Below are positions 7,859 through 16,137 of a stretch of 51,998 bases of DNA, piece after piece. The notes below the pieces were generated by a model that saw only the letters and a list, made by a program, of their open reading frames with translations, was not told where the DNA came from and made no database searches. A program made the position numbers and the translations under genes. How positions within the stretch are numbered: the first letter of the stretch is position 1; each line of letters starts with the position of its first letter. This stretch comes from an uncultured Clostridia bacterium. Its GTDB lineage: Bacteria; Bacillota; Clostridia; UBA1381. The stretch is from NCBI GenBank assembly GCA_934454215.1, contig CAKSGG010000008.1, positions 1 through 51,998 of the forward strand, given 5' to 3'.

Positions 7859-8344
7859 ATGAGCGCTTTAATTATAATAATATGCGTTGTGTGTATCATT
7901 TTTGCAGCGGCAATCGGAGTTACGGCTCTTGTCATACTTACAAAGGAGGATATGCCGGTTGTAAACAGATTTGAACGTCCGTTCCGAAATCCCTTAACGG
8001 AGCAGAAAACCGCCGGTATGGCATTTCCCGTAAAAAACGGAACAATAGACATTGAAACAATGACGGTTACGCTCACGGCTCTTACAACAGGCAGTTCCGT
8101 AAAAACGGACATTACGGACTTTATAACGGTCGGCAGAAACCAAAGCAACAGAATTGTCATATCCGAGCCGACTGTGTCGGGAATACACGCAAAAATAATA
8201 AAAAACGGAGAAATGCTCTGTATTGAGGATTTGTCGTCAAAGAACGGAACATTGCTTAACGGCAGACTTATATCTCAGACTGAACCTCTCAACAGAGGCG
8301 ATGTTTTAACATTTGGTACAGAAGAATACGAAATACAATTTTAA
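7859..8344 (+). CDS. Membrane-anchored FHA-domain protein
   Basis: This 161-residue protein has an N-terminal membrane helix (about residues 3-27, SALIIIICVVCIIF...), a short linker and a C-terminal FHA domain. The phosphothreonine-binding residues are all present: VGRNQSNRIVI, SGIHAKI and SSKNGTLLNG. It lies between the soluble FHA protein (19-base gap) and the FHA-ABC transporter (16-base gap). The anchor would put the FHA domain at the inner membrane face beside the kinases and the ABC protein. Domain layout recalls short FHA proteins next to FtsW/PBP genes in other Gram-positives, but no such genes are adjacent here. Confidence 0.85.
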   Translation: MSALIIIICVVCIIFAAAIGVTALVILTKEDMPVVNRFERPFRNPLTEQKTAGMAFPVKNGTIDIETMTVTLTALTTGSSVKTDITDFITVGRNQSNRIVISEPTVSGIHAKIIKNGEMLCIEDLSSKNGTLLNGRLISQTEPLNRGDVLTFGTEEYEIQF

Positions 8345-8360
8345 TTAGGGGGAAACTACC

Positions 8361-10661
8361 TTGCCGATGAAAAAAGAAAACCTTATAATTGTTGTTGACA
8401 GCAATATGGAAATAAATGAGTATGACTTAAATTCATTCAGAAAAACACAGATTAAATTCGGTCACAGTGCGTCAAATCAGATTGTATTTGCCTCCGAAGC
8501 GGCAGCGCCCGAGCATGGCGCATTTGAATTTTCGGACGGTAATTTATATATTTACGACAGAGGAAGCGCAAACGGGATAGTAATAAACAACCGTGTATAT
8601 AAAACCGACAGCAACGGCAACGCAGATGTTCACAGACTTCATGACGGCGATATTATCAGAATTGACGGCTTGAATAATTCATCGGGCGTAATGATGCTTT
8701 ACAGGACAAGAAAAACGCCCGGAGTATGGCAGAAAACAAACGTTTCACAGCAGGGGAGCGTGCTTATAGGAAGAAGCAGTCAATGCAATCTGCGGCTTGA
8801 CAGTATAAACGTTTCAAGACGGCACGCAATAATAAGATACATAAACGGCGGATATATAATTGAGGATTTAAACAGCTCAAACGGCGTATTTGTAAACGGA
8901 ACCCGTGTAAACGGCAGAGCGCCGATTCGCGAAAAGGATATTATCGGTATAGCAAATACTACATTGTTTTTCATAAACGGTATTTTGATGTATAAGTCGA
9001 ATACGGACGGTACAAGGGTAGTAATGCGCAATATATCGAGAACCGTAACGGTAAAGGGGCAAAAAAGGTATATACTGAAAAATGTAAATCTGACGGTTGA
9101 GCCGAACGAGTTTATCGCCGTAATAGGCGGTTCGGGTGCGGGAAAATCAACGGTAATGAACGCAATGAGCGGATTTGAGCAGGCGACCGAAGGGAGCGTT
9201 TATGTAAACAATACGGATTTGTACCAAAACTATCAAATATTGAAAAACATGATAGGCTATGTTCCGCAGCAGGACATAATATATGAAAACATGACCTTGC
9301 AGAAAATGCTTGAATTTTCGGCGAAAATGCGAATGCCCGAGGACGTAAGCTCTGCGGAGCGCAGCAGGCGTATAGCCGAGGTTCTCAGCATGGTCGAGCT
9401 TACGGAGCATAAGGATAAATACATACGTTCACTCAGCGGAGGACAAAAAAAGCGTGCAAGCATAGCTGTTGAGCTGCTTGCCGACCCCGGTCTGTTTTTC
9501 CTTGACGAGCCGACATCGGGACTTGACCCCGGTACGGAAGAAAGCCTTATGAAAACGCTTAACAGGCTTTCCAAGCAAAAGGGAAAAACAATCGTCATGG
9601 TAACGCATACAACACAGAATCTGCATCTTTGCGATAAGATACTGTTTATGGGCGCAGGCGGAGTTGTGTGTTTTTACGGCTCGCCGAGCGAGTGTATGGA
9701 TTTCTTTGAGGTTGAAAACCTTACGGAAATTTACAATAAACTGCTTACACCGCAGGCGGTTGAATACTGGTCGCAGAAATTCAAGCGTCAGTACAGCGGC
9801 GGAGGACAGCAAAACGGCGGTGCAAGCCGTATTCAAAGGCAGAAAAAAGCGTCGTTTTTCCGTCAGTTCGGAATACTTTCTGCACGCTATATGACGCTTA
9901 TAAAAAACGACCTGCAAAGACTGCTTATGATTTTTGCACAGCCTATTATAATTGCCGTTCTGCTTGCTCTTGTTGCGGCAGATGATGTGTTTGAAATATA
10001 TAATTCAACGCAGTCCATTATGTTTGCCGCATCATGTGCGGGAATTTGGGTAGGCTTGTTCAATTCGATACAGGAAATATGTAAGGAAAGAAATATTTTA
10101 AAGCGCGAATACATGGCAAATCTGAGACTTGGCGCATATATGCTGTCAAAATTTGTCGTGCAGTTTATTATGAGTGTTGTTCAGGCGCTGATTATGACGG
10201 GATTTTTCACCGCCGTAATAGGCAGTCCCGAAAAAGGCGTAACGGACGGCGGGGCATTTTTGGAAATGCTTATAACCATGACTCTTACCATATTCTCGTC
10301 TGCATCTATTGGTCTGGTCGTTTCGTCGGTGTCAAAAAACAGCGACAAGGCAATGACAACAGCACCGTTCCTGTTGATTATTCAGCTTCTGTTTTCGGGA
10401 ATATTATTTAAGCTTAAAGATATGACTGAAAAAATATCGTACATAACAGTGAGCCGATGGTCGGTTGCCTCACTGGGAACCATGAGTGACCTGAACTCGC
10501 TCGAAATGGCAATTAAAGGAATGCCGCACGAGGCTGAGGATATTTATGAATACACCGTTTCAAATATATTCACCTCATGGAGTGTATTGGCAGGGTTTGT
10601 TGTTGTATGCTTTGTTCTGTGTGTGGTGTTATTAAGGAACGTATCAAAAGATTCAAGGTAG
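8361..10661 (+). CDS. FHA-FHA-ABC exporter fusion (Rv1747-like, ABCG-type)
   Basis: This 766-residue protein has, in order: FHA 1 (about 10-115), FHA 2 (about 120-210), an ABC ATPase (about 222-445) with Walker A GGSGAGKST, signature LSGGQKKR, Walker B LFFLDEPTSGLD and H-loop MVTHTT, and an ABC2-type membrane domain (about 515-760) with six helices. FHA 2 is canonical (GRSSQCN, SRRH, NSSNGVFVNG). FHA 1 has FGHS instead of GRS and lacks Ser before the His, so it may not bind phosphothreonine. The ATPase-then-membrane order is ABCG-like. M. tuberculosis Rv1747 also joins two FHA domains to such a transporter and is controlled by PknF. TTG start at 8361, seven bases after AGGGGGA. Substrate unknown. 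Confidence 0.88.
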   Translation: MPMKKENLIIVVDSNMEINEYDLNSFRKTQIKFGHSASNQIVFASEAAAPEHGAFEFSDGNLYIYDRGSANGIVINNRVYKTDSNGNADVHRLHDGDIIRIDGLNNSSGVMMLYRTRKTPGVWQKTNVSQQGSVLIGRSSQCNLRLDSINVSRRHAIIRYINGGYIIEDLNSSNGVFVNGTRVNGRAPIREKDIIGIANTTLFFINGILMYKSNTDGTRVVMRNISRTVTVKGQKRYILKNVNLTVEPNEFIAVIGGSGAGKSTVMNAMSGFEQATEGSVYVNNTDLYQNYQILKNMIGYVPQQDIIYENMTLQKMLEFSAKMRMPEDVSSAERSRRIAEVLSMVELTEHKDKYIRSLSGGQKKRASIAVELLADPGLFFLDEPTSGLDPGTEESLMKTLNRLSKQKGKTIVMVTHTTQNLHLCDKILFMGAGGVVCFYGSPSECMDFFEVENLTEIYNKLLTPQAVEYWSQKFKRQYSGGGQQNGGASRIQRQKKASFFRQFGILSARYMTLIKNDLQRLLMIFAQPIIIAVLLALVAADDVFEIYNSTQSIMFAASCAGIWVGLFNSIQEICKERNILKREYMANLRLGAYMLSKFVVQFIMSVVQALIMTGFFTAVIGSPEKGVTDGGAFLEMLITMTLTIFSSASIGLVVSSVSKNSDKAMTTAPFLLIIQLLFSGILFKLKDMTEKISYITVSRWSVASLGTMSDLNSLEMAIKGMPHEAEDIYEYTVSNIFTSWSVLAGFVVVCFVLCVVLLRNVSKDSR

Positions 10662-10764
10662 ACAGGAAAAATAAGCGGCGCATCTCGCCTCCTTTCGGGA
10701 CTTGGAGTATACATATACGCCGTCGCCCCTCAAGAAGGCGACCTGCTTGCTTCTTTTTCCTGTC
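10661..10764 (+). repeat. Intergenic hairpin element, copy A
   Basis: The left arm starts on the last base of the transporter stop codon (GACAGGAAAAATAAGCGGC, 10661-10694). The right arm (10732-10764) ends TTTTTCCTGTC. The outer 11 bases are perfectly complementary and an inner stretch (TCGCCT.CTT with AAG.AGGCGA) pairs again. The loop holds a small GTATA/TATAC hairpin. A further TAAGCGGCGCAT sits at 10776-10787, before the ribosome site of the next gene. Copies B and C lie at 27162 and 28821. Confidence 0.75.
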
Positions 10765-10803
10765 TAAACAAGGGGTAAGCGGCGCATATTATCGGAGGTT
10801 ATT

Positions 10804-12267
10804 ATGAAATTGAAATTAATTGCAGTTACTGCGGCACTGATAGCGGCGGCAGGTATATCCGTATCGGCACAAACGCCGATAAAAATTGAAGTCAACGGAA
10901 ACGAGGTCGGATTTGATACGCCGCCCGTTATCGTAAATGACAGAACAATGATTCCCATTCGTGCGGTTGCCGAGGCGATGGGTTTAAAGGTATCGTGGGA
11001 CGGAGAAACAAAAACCGCCCGTATTCAGAGCAGTGAATTAAGCGTTTTTCTTACAGAGGGCAGCGACACAATGATTAAAGGTGAAGTATCGCAGCAGCTT
11101 GATACTGCGCCTATGATTATAAATGACAGAACGTGTCTGCCCGTAAGAGCCGTTGCAGAGGCGTTCGGAGCGGAGGTTGGCTGGAACGGAGAGGAAAAGC
11201 TCGTTTCGATAAAAGCCCCCGAATGTAATAAGCTGATTAATTATAAAGGTGCATTTAAAAGCGACAGCCTGTCATATTATTACGACGATTCCTTGCCGAA
11301 TGCGGAAGAAAACAATAAAACCGCAGTTTTGTCGGCAGTTGCGGCGCTTGCGGCAAATGATGAGCAGAATATAAAAAAATTCGAGGAAAATAACGGATTT
11401 ACCGATATTCAGTCATATAATTACGATAAGGATTCAAATGACAAATCGGGCTATTCGCATAAATCCGATTTTACGCTTGCAAAAAAAGACATAAACGGAA
11501 CAAATGTAATATCCGTCGTGATAAGAGGTACGGCAGGCAACGAGTGGTACAGCAATTTTGACATCTATGAATCAACCGATAAACCGTCGGAGAGCCATTA
11601 CGGATTTCGTACGGCGGCGGAAGAAATATATAATAAGCTGAAGGATTATGCGAATAATGAAAGCTTTGTATGGATAAGCGGGCACAGCCGAGGGGGAGCT
11701 GTTGCGGGCGAGCTGGGAAGAATGCTTGCGGCAGACAAAATAAAATTTGCGGCATACACTTTTGCCGCACCGAATACAACGGTCAATCCCGATGCGTCCC
11801 TGCCGATATACAACTATTGCAGAGAAAATGACGTTATTGCACATATTCCGTGCTGGGATTACAGGCACTGCGGAAAGGATATACAGCTAAACGCAATAGA
11901 TAATAAAAAATTTGAAGAGCTGACGGGAACAGAATATAAAAGTTTGAGCAGTTCCGATGATGTTATAAAGTATTTTGAAACGCTTACCGCAAATCCGAAT
12001 GAGTATTATGATAAAAAATATAATAATTTAACAATGTACGAATATTTTCAGAACTGTATTGTTCCCATGCTGACGGGAACATCATATTCGGGGCTGAAAA
12101 TGATGTTTGATTCCACATACGGAAACCTTACGTCGTTTTTCGTTATGCACAGCGGTGGTGAGGCTTTGAAAAAATACGGAATAAGCATAACGGGTGACGA
12201 TGATGGCAATGGAATACGCTTTGAACATTGTATTGAGGCGTATATAAGCTCATTGAGGGAGGATTAA
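10804..12267 (+). CDS. Secreted protein: copper-amine-oxidase-like N-terminal domains plus class-3-lipase-like hydrolase
   Basis: This 487-residue protein has a signal peptide (about residues 1-23, ending SVSAQ). It then has two copies of the small domain called copper amine oxidase N-terminal (VNDRTMIPIRAVAEAMG and INDRTCLPVRAVAEAFG), which in Firmicutes is a cell-surface module and does not imply an oxidase. From about residue 140 there is an alpha/beta hydrolase of the lipase class 3 type, with nucleophile elbow SGHSRGGAVAGELG and a likely catalytic His in NDVIAHIP. It probably cleaves an ester outside the cell; the substrate is unknown. It follows the ABC exporter after the copy A element and may belong to the same transcript. 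CGGAGG precedes the ATG. Confidence 0.8.
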   Translation: MKLKLIAVTAALIAAAGISVSAQTPIKIEVNGNEVGFDTPPVIVNDRTMIPIRAVAEAMGLKVSWDGETKTARIQSSELSVFLTEGSDTMIKGEVSQQLDTAPMIINDRTCLPVRAVAEAFGAEVGWNGEEKLVSIKAPECNKLINYKGAFKSDSLSYYYDDSLPNAEENNKTAVLSAVAALAANDEQNIKKFEENNGFTDIQSYNYDKDSNDKSGYSHKSDFTLAKKDINGTNVISVVIRGTAGNEWYSNFDIYESTDKPSESHYGFRTAAEEIYNKLKDYANNESFVWISGHSRGGAVAGELGRMLAADKIKFAAYTFAAPNTTVNPDASLPIYNYCRENDVIAHIPCWDYRHCGKDIQLNAIDNKKFEELTGTEYKSLSSSDDVIKYFETLTANPNEYYDKKYNNLTMYEYFQNCIVPMLTGTSYSGLKMMFDSTYGNLTSFFVMHSGGEALKKYGISITGDDDGNGIRFEHCIEAYISSLRED

Positions 12268-12268
12268 T

Positions 12269-13132
12269 ATGAAAAATTTAAAGGACAGCACACTGATAGC
12301 AATAATCATAGCGGCAACGATAATTATTTTATCTTTGGGCGGTGTTTTAATCTATATGCTTGTGCACAGCGGCAACGATGACAGCAAAGAAGCTGTATCG
12401 GCACCGTCTGCGTCTGCCGAGGCAACGGCAACGCCTGTTCCGCTTACGCCCGCAAGTCAGAACCGTTCGGATAAAACCGATGACGGCGGTGCTGACGAAA
12501 CGGCAAAATATACGGTTTACGTTGTAAACTGCGAAGAATGGATTTCACTGCGTTCTCAGCCGAGTACATCGGCGGACAGACTGGCGAAAATACCTCTCGG
12601 CAATTCGTGCAGTTTTATCGAAGAATCCTCAAACGGATTTTCAAAGGTGTCGTATAACGGAATTACGGGCTATGCACTTGACAAATATCTGAGTACGGAA
12701 AAACCGAACATTGTTCAAGCTCCGTCATCTGAAATTCTGTATGTGGCAAACTGCAAGGAATCAATTACACTGCGTCCGTCCGATAATGTCAATTCGGGTG
12801 AAATCATGCAGATTCCGCTCGGTGCGGCGGTCGAATATCTCGGCACTGCGGGCAGCGGCTTTTATAAGGTAAGATATAACGGCAAAACGGGCTATGCGCT
12901 GTCACAGTATTTAAGCAAATCAAAAAACACAGCGCCGTCTACGCCGAAAATGACGGTCGTAAACTGCAAGGAATCAATTACACTGCGTCCGTCCGATAAC
13001 GTCGATTCGGGTGAAATCATGCAGATTCCGCTCGGTGCGGCGGTCGAATATCTCGGCACGGCAGGCAACGGCTTTTATAGGGTAAGATACAACGGAGCGG
13101 AGGGCTACGCATTGTCGCAGTATTTGAATTGA
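12269..13132 (+). CDS. Membrane-anchored protein with three bacterial SH3 domains
   Basis: This 287-residue protein has an N-terminal membrane helix (about 8-32), a Ser/Ala/Thr/Pro-rich linker, and three SH3b domains of about 60 residues, each starting VVNCEE/ANCKES and ending GYALSQYL or similar. Such domains usually bind peptidoglycan stem peptides or other wall parts. The second and third repeats are almost identical in DNA (134-base units at 12749 and 12962), so the last repeat is a recent tandem duplication. It begins one base after the lipase stop codon and overlaps the carboxypeptidase gene, so the three exported proteins form one translation unit. Confidence 0.85.
   Translation: MKNLKDSTLIAIIIAATIIILSLGGVLIYMLVHSGNDDSKEAVSAPSASAEATATPVPLTPASQNRSDKTDDGGADETAKYTVYVVNCEEWISLRSQPSTSADRLAKIPLGNSCSFIEESSNGFSKVSYNGITGYALDKYLSTEKPNIVQAPSSEILYVANCKESITLRPSDNVNSGEIMQIPLGAAVEYLGTAGSGFYKVRYNGKTGYALSQYLSKSKNTAPSTPKMTVVNCKESITLRPSDNVDSGEIMQIPLGAAVEYLGTAGNGFYRVRYNGAEGYALSQYLN
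12749..13095 (+). repeat. Tandem 134-base SH3-coding repeats
   Basis: Units 12749-12882 and 12962-13095 (213-base period) differ at only about eight positions, several of them silent. The first SH3 repeat of the same gene is clearly diverged at DNA level, so only the last two are recent copies. Confidence 0.85.
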
Positions 13133-14223
13133 TGAACAGGAATTTATTGAAAGCAGCGGCGGCAGTTACGGTCGGCGCTGCGGTTTTTATGATTATTTTA
13201 TTTGCGGCGGTTATGATAAAAATGCCGAAAAACGAGCCTGTAACCGCTGCCGAAACGGAGTGTACGGCAGAACCTCCCGCAGAACAGTTCGCTACATACG
13301 AGGATATGGAAGAGTATACGGCAGAACAGTTTGCATTTGACGAAAAACGGCACGCTACATATACATACGAGGACATGGAAAGTGATTTGCGGCTCATGTC
13401 ACGGAATTTTGCCGATAAAGCAAGGCTGACGCCGCTTGCTCAAACCGCCGACGGCAGAACGGTGTATGATTTGGAGGTCGGAAAACAAGGCTCTCAAAAT
13501 CAGTATATAGTAACGGGCAGTATTCATGCGAGAGAATATATCACGTCAAAGCTTGTCATGCTTTTGCTTAATGATTATATTTCAAAATATGACGGCAAAG
13601 ATGAGTTAATTCATTTTGTGCCTATGGTAAACCCCGACGGTGTTTCGATAAGTCAATTCGGCATGGACGGAATACGTACCGAGGCGGTGCGCACCAATAT
13701 AAATTCAATTGCCGTGTCCGACGGAAAATCAACGGACGATTTTAATTACCTGCGCCAATGGAAGGCAAACGCAAACGGCGTGGATTTAAACCGCAATTTT
13801 GACGCTATGTGGGAAAGCTATGAGGGAACGCCTCACCCGTCAAGTGACAGATATAAAGGCTCGGCGGTCGGGTGTGAAAGCGAATCGGCGGCTTTGATTG
13901 AGCTGACAAAAAACAATCCTATCAAAAAAACAATAAGTTATCACACAATGGGTCAGGTGATTTACTGGTACTTTGCACAGGAGGGCGGACTGCTTACGCA
14001 GACAAAAGCATTTGCCGATAAAATAAGCGCCGAAACGGGATATATGACCGACGCAAATTATGAGGCTCTCGACCCTGCCGGGTATAAGGATTGGGCGGTT
14101 TCCAAGCTGTCAATACCGAGCGTTACGATTGAGGTCGGGACGGGTGAAAACCCTGTTGACGAATTGCAGACAGACAAAATATACGAAGAAAATAAAAATG
14201 TAATAGGCATTATGTCAGAATGA
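13132..14223 (+). CDS. M14-family zinc carboxypeptidase, membrane-anchored or secreted
   Basis: This protein of about 363 residues has an N-terminal membrane helix or signal anchor (about 2-30), then a stalk and the M14 catalytic domain. Zinc ligands and active site are visible: GSIHAREYIT (H-x2-E), VNPDGVS, the Asn-Arg pair in DLNRNFD, third ligand His in SYHTMGQ, and catalytic Glu in TIEVGTG. Relatives trim peptides, often wall peptides. I chose the ATG at 13132, which overlaps the SH3 stop codon (TGATG); a TTG one codon earlier is possible. Together with the SH3 and lipase-like proteins it forms an exported set after the ABC transporter. No clear terminator follows. Confidence 0.88.
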   Translation: MNRNLLKAAAAVTVGAAVFMIILFAAVMIKMPKNEPVTAAETECTAEPPAEQFATYEDMEEYTAEQFAFDEKRHATYTYEDMESDLRLMSRNFADKARLTPLAQTADGRTVYDLEVGKQGSQNQYIVTGSIHAREYITSKLVMLLLNDYISKYDGKDELIHFVPMVNPDGVSISQFGMDGIRTEAVRTNINSIAVSDGKSTDDFNYLRQWKANANGVDLNRNFDAMWESYEGTPHPSSDRYKGSAVGCESESAALIELTKNNPIKKTISYHTMGQVIYWYFAQEGGLLTQTKAFADKISAETGYMTDANYEALDPAGYKDWAVSKLSIPSVTIEVGTGENPVDELQTDKIYEENKNVIGIMSE

Positions 14224-14245
14224 TTATTTGTTCACAAAAATATAG

Positions 14246-14274
14246 TTGCTTTTTAATAAAAAGTTTGTTATAAT
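14246..14274 (+). promoter_or_regulatory. Promoter of ung
   Basis: TTGCTT (14246-14251) and TATAAT (14269-14274) with a 17-base spacer, 30 bases before the ung ATG. It starts a new unit after the M14 gene. Confidence 0.7.
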
Positions 14275-14304
14275 ATAAATAACAATCAAAGAAAGGAAAT
14301 ATGT

Positions 14305-14979
14305 ATGGTTAATATAGGCAACGACTGGGACAATATTCTTAAAGACGAATTTAAAAAGGATTATTATATTCAGCTTCGTGCGTTTTTGAAAAGCGAATAT
14401 TCAACTCACAGAATACACCCCGATATGTATGATATTTTCAACGCTTTGAAGTGGACGTCATACAGTGATACAAAGGTGGTAATTCTCGGTCAGGACCCAT
14501 ACCATGAGGAGGGTCAGGCGCACGGGCTGGCGTTTTCCGTTCAAAAGGGCGTAAAAATACCTCCGTCGCTTTTGAATATGTATAAGGAGCTTAACCAAGA
14601 GCTGGGCTGTTATATTCCCAATAACGGCTATCTGGAAAAGTGGGCAAGACAAGGCGTATTATTGCTTAATTCGTCGCTTACGGTTCGTGACGGTGCGGCA
14701 AATTCCCACAGGGGAAAGGGCTGGGAAATATTTACCGACAGAATTGTCGAACTGCTTAACGAACGCCAAGACCCTGTTATATTTCTGCTTTGGGGGTCAA
14801 ATGCAAAAGAGAAAGTGAAAGTGATAACAAATCCGCAGCATAAAATACTGACAACCGTTCACCCGAGCCCGCTTTCGGCAAGCAGAGGATTTTTCGGATG
14901 CGGTCATTTTAAAACGGCGAACCGTTTGTTAAAGCAAATGGGCAAGACCGAGATAGATTGGCAGATTGAAAATGTGTAA
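14305..14979 (+). CDS. ung: Uracil-DNA glycosylase
   Basis: This 224-residue family-1 UDG removes uracil from DNA in base-excision repair. The water-activating motif GQDPYH has its catalytic Asp at residue 64. The uracil-binding stretch LLLNSSLTV and the His-containing loop HPSPLSASRG (His186) are intact. Length matches the usual 220-230 residues. It starts a plus-strand run in which coaE overlaps its end by eight bases, and then a lytic transglycosylase, a kinase-like gene and uppP follow with short gaps. Confidence 0.96.
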   Translation: MVNIGNDWDNILKDEFKKDYYIQLRAFLKSEYSTHRIHPDMYDIFNALKWTSYSDTKVVILGQDPYHEEGQAHGLAFSVQKGVKIPPSLLNMYKELNQELGCYIPNNGYLEKWARQGVLLLNSSLTVRDGAANSHRGKGWEIFTDRIVELLNERQDPVIFLLWGSNAKEKVKVITNPQHKILTTVHPSPLSASRGFFGCGHFKTANRLLKQMGKTEIDWQIENV

Positions 14980-15580
14980 ACTGATTTTCGGAATAACGGG
15001 AGCGACAGGAACGGGCAAAAGCACCGTTTCGGATATATTCCGCAGCTTGGGTGCAGACGTAATCGACGCAGATAAAATCTCACGTGAGGTAACGGTGCCG
15101 AACAGCGATTGTCTGGCGGAAATAGAACGGCATTTCGGAGGCTCGGTAATTCTTAAAAACGGAGAGCTTGACAGGCGTGCACTGGGGAAAATTGTATTTT
15201 CCGATGAAAACGAATTGCATGTGCTTACGGAAATAACCCATAAGTATATAAAAAAAGCGGTGGAACAGCGGATAAGCGAAAGTACAAGTAATATCTGCGC
15301 AATTGACGGAGCTGTTCTTATCGGCAGCAATATGGAAGCTATATGTGAATTTATGGTTGTTGCTGCGGCTGATTGGGATATACGGAAAAAGCGTATAATG
15401 CAGCGTGACGGAATTTCGGCGGAGGATGCTGAAAACCGCATGAAATCGCAGGAGAGCATGGATTTTTATATTGCTCATGCGGACTATGTAATCGAAAATA
15501 ACGAAGGAAAAGCTGAGCTTGAGGAAAAAGCAAGGAGTATATATAATGAAATATTGAGGGAGAGGGTTGTAGGTCTTTGA
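14972..15580 (+). CDS. coaE: Dephospho-CoA kinase
   Basis: About 202 residues. This enzyme phosphorylates the ribose 3' hydroxyl of dephospho-CoA, the last step of coenzyme A synthesis. The P-loop is GATGTGKST (most relatives have GGIGSGKS), followed by the family signature VIDADKISREV and the LID-like RIMQRDGISAEDAENRM. I chose the ATG at 14972, overlapping the ung stop; a TTG two codons earlier is the alternative. No strong ribosome site is visible, which fits translational coupling to ung. Confidence 0.92.
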   Translation: MCKLIFGITGATGTGKSTVSDIFRSLGADVIDADKISREVTVPNSDCLAEIERHFGGSVILKNGELDRRALGKIVFSDENELHVLTEITHKYIKKAVEQRISESTSNICAIDGAVLIGSNMEAICEFMVVAAADWDIRKKRIMQRDGISAEDAENRMKSQESMDFYIAHADYVIENNEGKAELEEKARSIYNEILRERVVGL

Positions 15581-16113
15581 AAATTTTTAGAGTATGCATG
15601 ATTGCTATAGCGGTTTTTGTTGCGGTGCTTGCTATGAAAACCGGAATACATACAGGCGAAAAGGTAACATATCCCGTTGCATACAGCGAATATATTTATA
15701 AATATGCCGATGAAAACAAGCTTGACCCGTATCTGGTAATGGCGGTTATAAAGGTTGAAAGTAATTTTGTGCCGGAGGCGCACTCGGGCTATGCCGGAGG
15801 GCTTATGCAGCTTACGGAGGAAACGGCGCAGTGGAACGCCGACGAAATGGGAATTTCCTATTTTGATTATATGGACCCTGAAACAAATATAAAGCTGGGG
15901 TGTCATTATTTAAATCACCTTATACAAAATTACGACAATATAGATACTGCGCTTGCGGCGTATAACGGAGGAATGGGCAATGTTGCAAAATGGCTTTCCG
16001 ACTCACGATACAGCGATGACGGGAAAACATTGAAAGATATACCCTTCCCCGAAACGAGAAACTATGTGATAAAGGTAAATGAGGCTTGGACTCATTACAG
16101 AGAAAATTTTTAG
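15577..16113 (+). CDS. Membrane-anchored lytic transglycosylase (SLT family)
   Basis: This 178-residue protein has an N-terminal membrane helix (about 4-22) and a goose-lysozyme-like SLT domain. The catalytic Glu sits in VIKVESNFVPEA, followed by the family motifs GLMQLTEETA and AAYNGGMGNV. It cuts the glycan strands of peptidoglycan outside the membrane with 1,6-anhydro product formation. Small proteins of this type (YjbJ-like) are common beside coaE in Clostridia. The start is TTG at 15577, overlapping the coaE stop codon, after a GA-rich ribosome site. Confidence 0.88.
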   Translation: MKIFRVCMIAIAVFVAVLAMKTGIHTGEKVTYPVAYSEYIYKYADENKLDPYLVMAVIKVESNFVPEAHSGYAGGLMQLTEETAQWNADEMGISYFDYMDPETNIKLGCHYLNHLIQNYDNIDTALAAYNGGMGNVAKWLSDSRYSDDGKTLKDIPFPETRNYVIKVNEAWTHYRENF

Positions 16114-16137
16114 CAAATAAAGAAAGGAATGATGAAA

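Noticed and set aside
16129..16137. Earlier ATG starts for the cytidylate-kinase-like gene
   Set aside because: They are too close to or overlap the AAAGGA ribosome site; the third ATG gives the conserved N-terminus.
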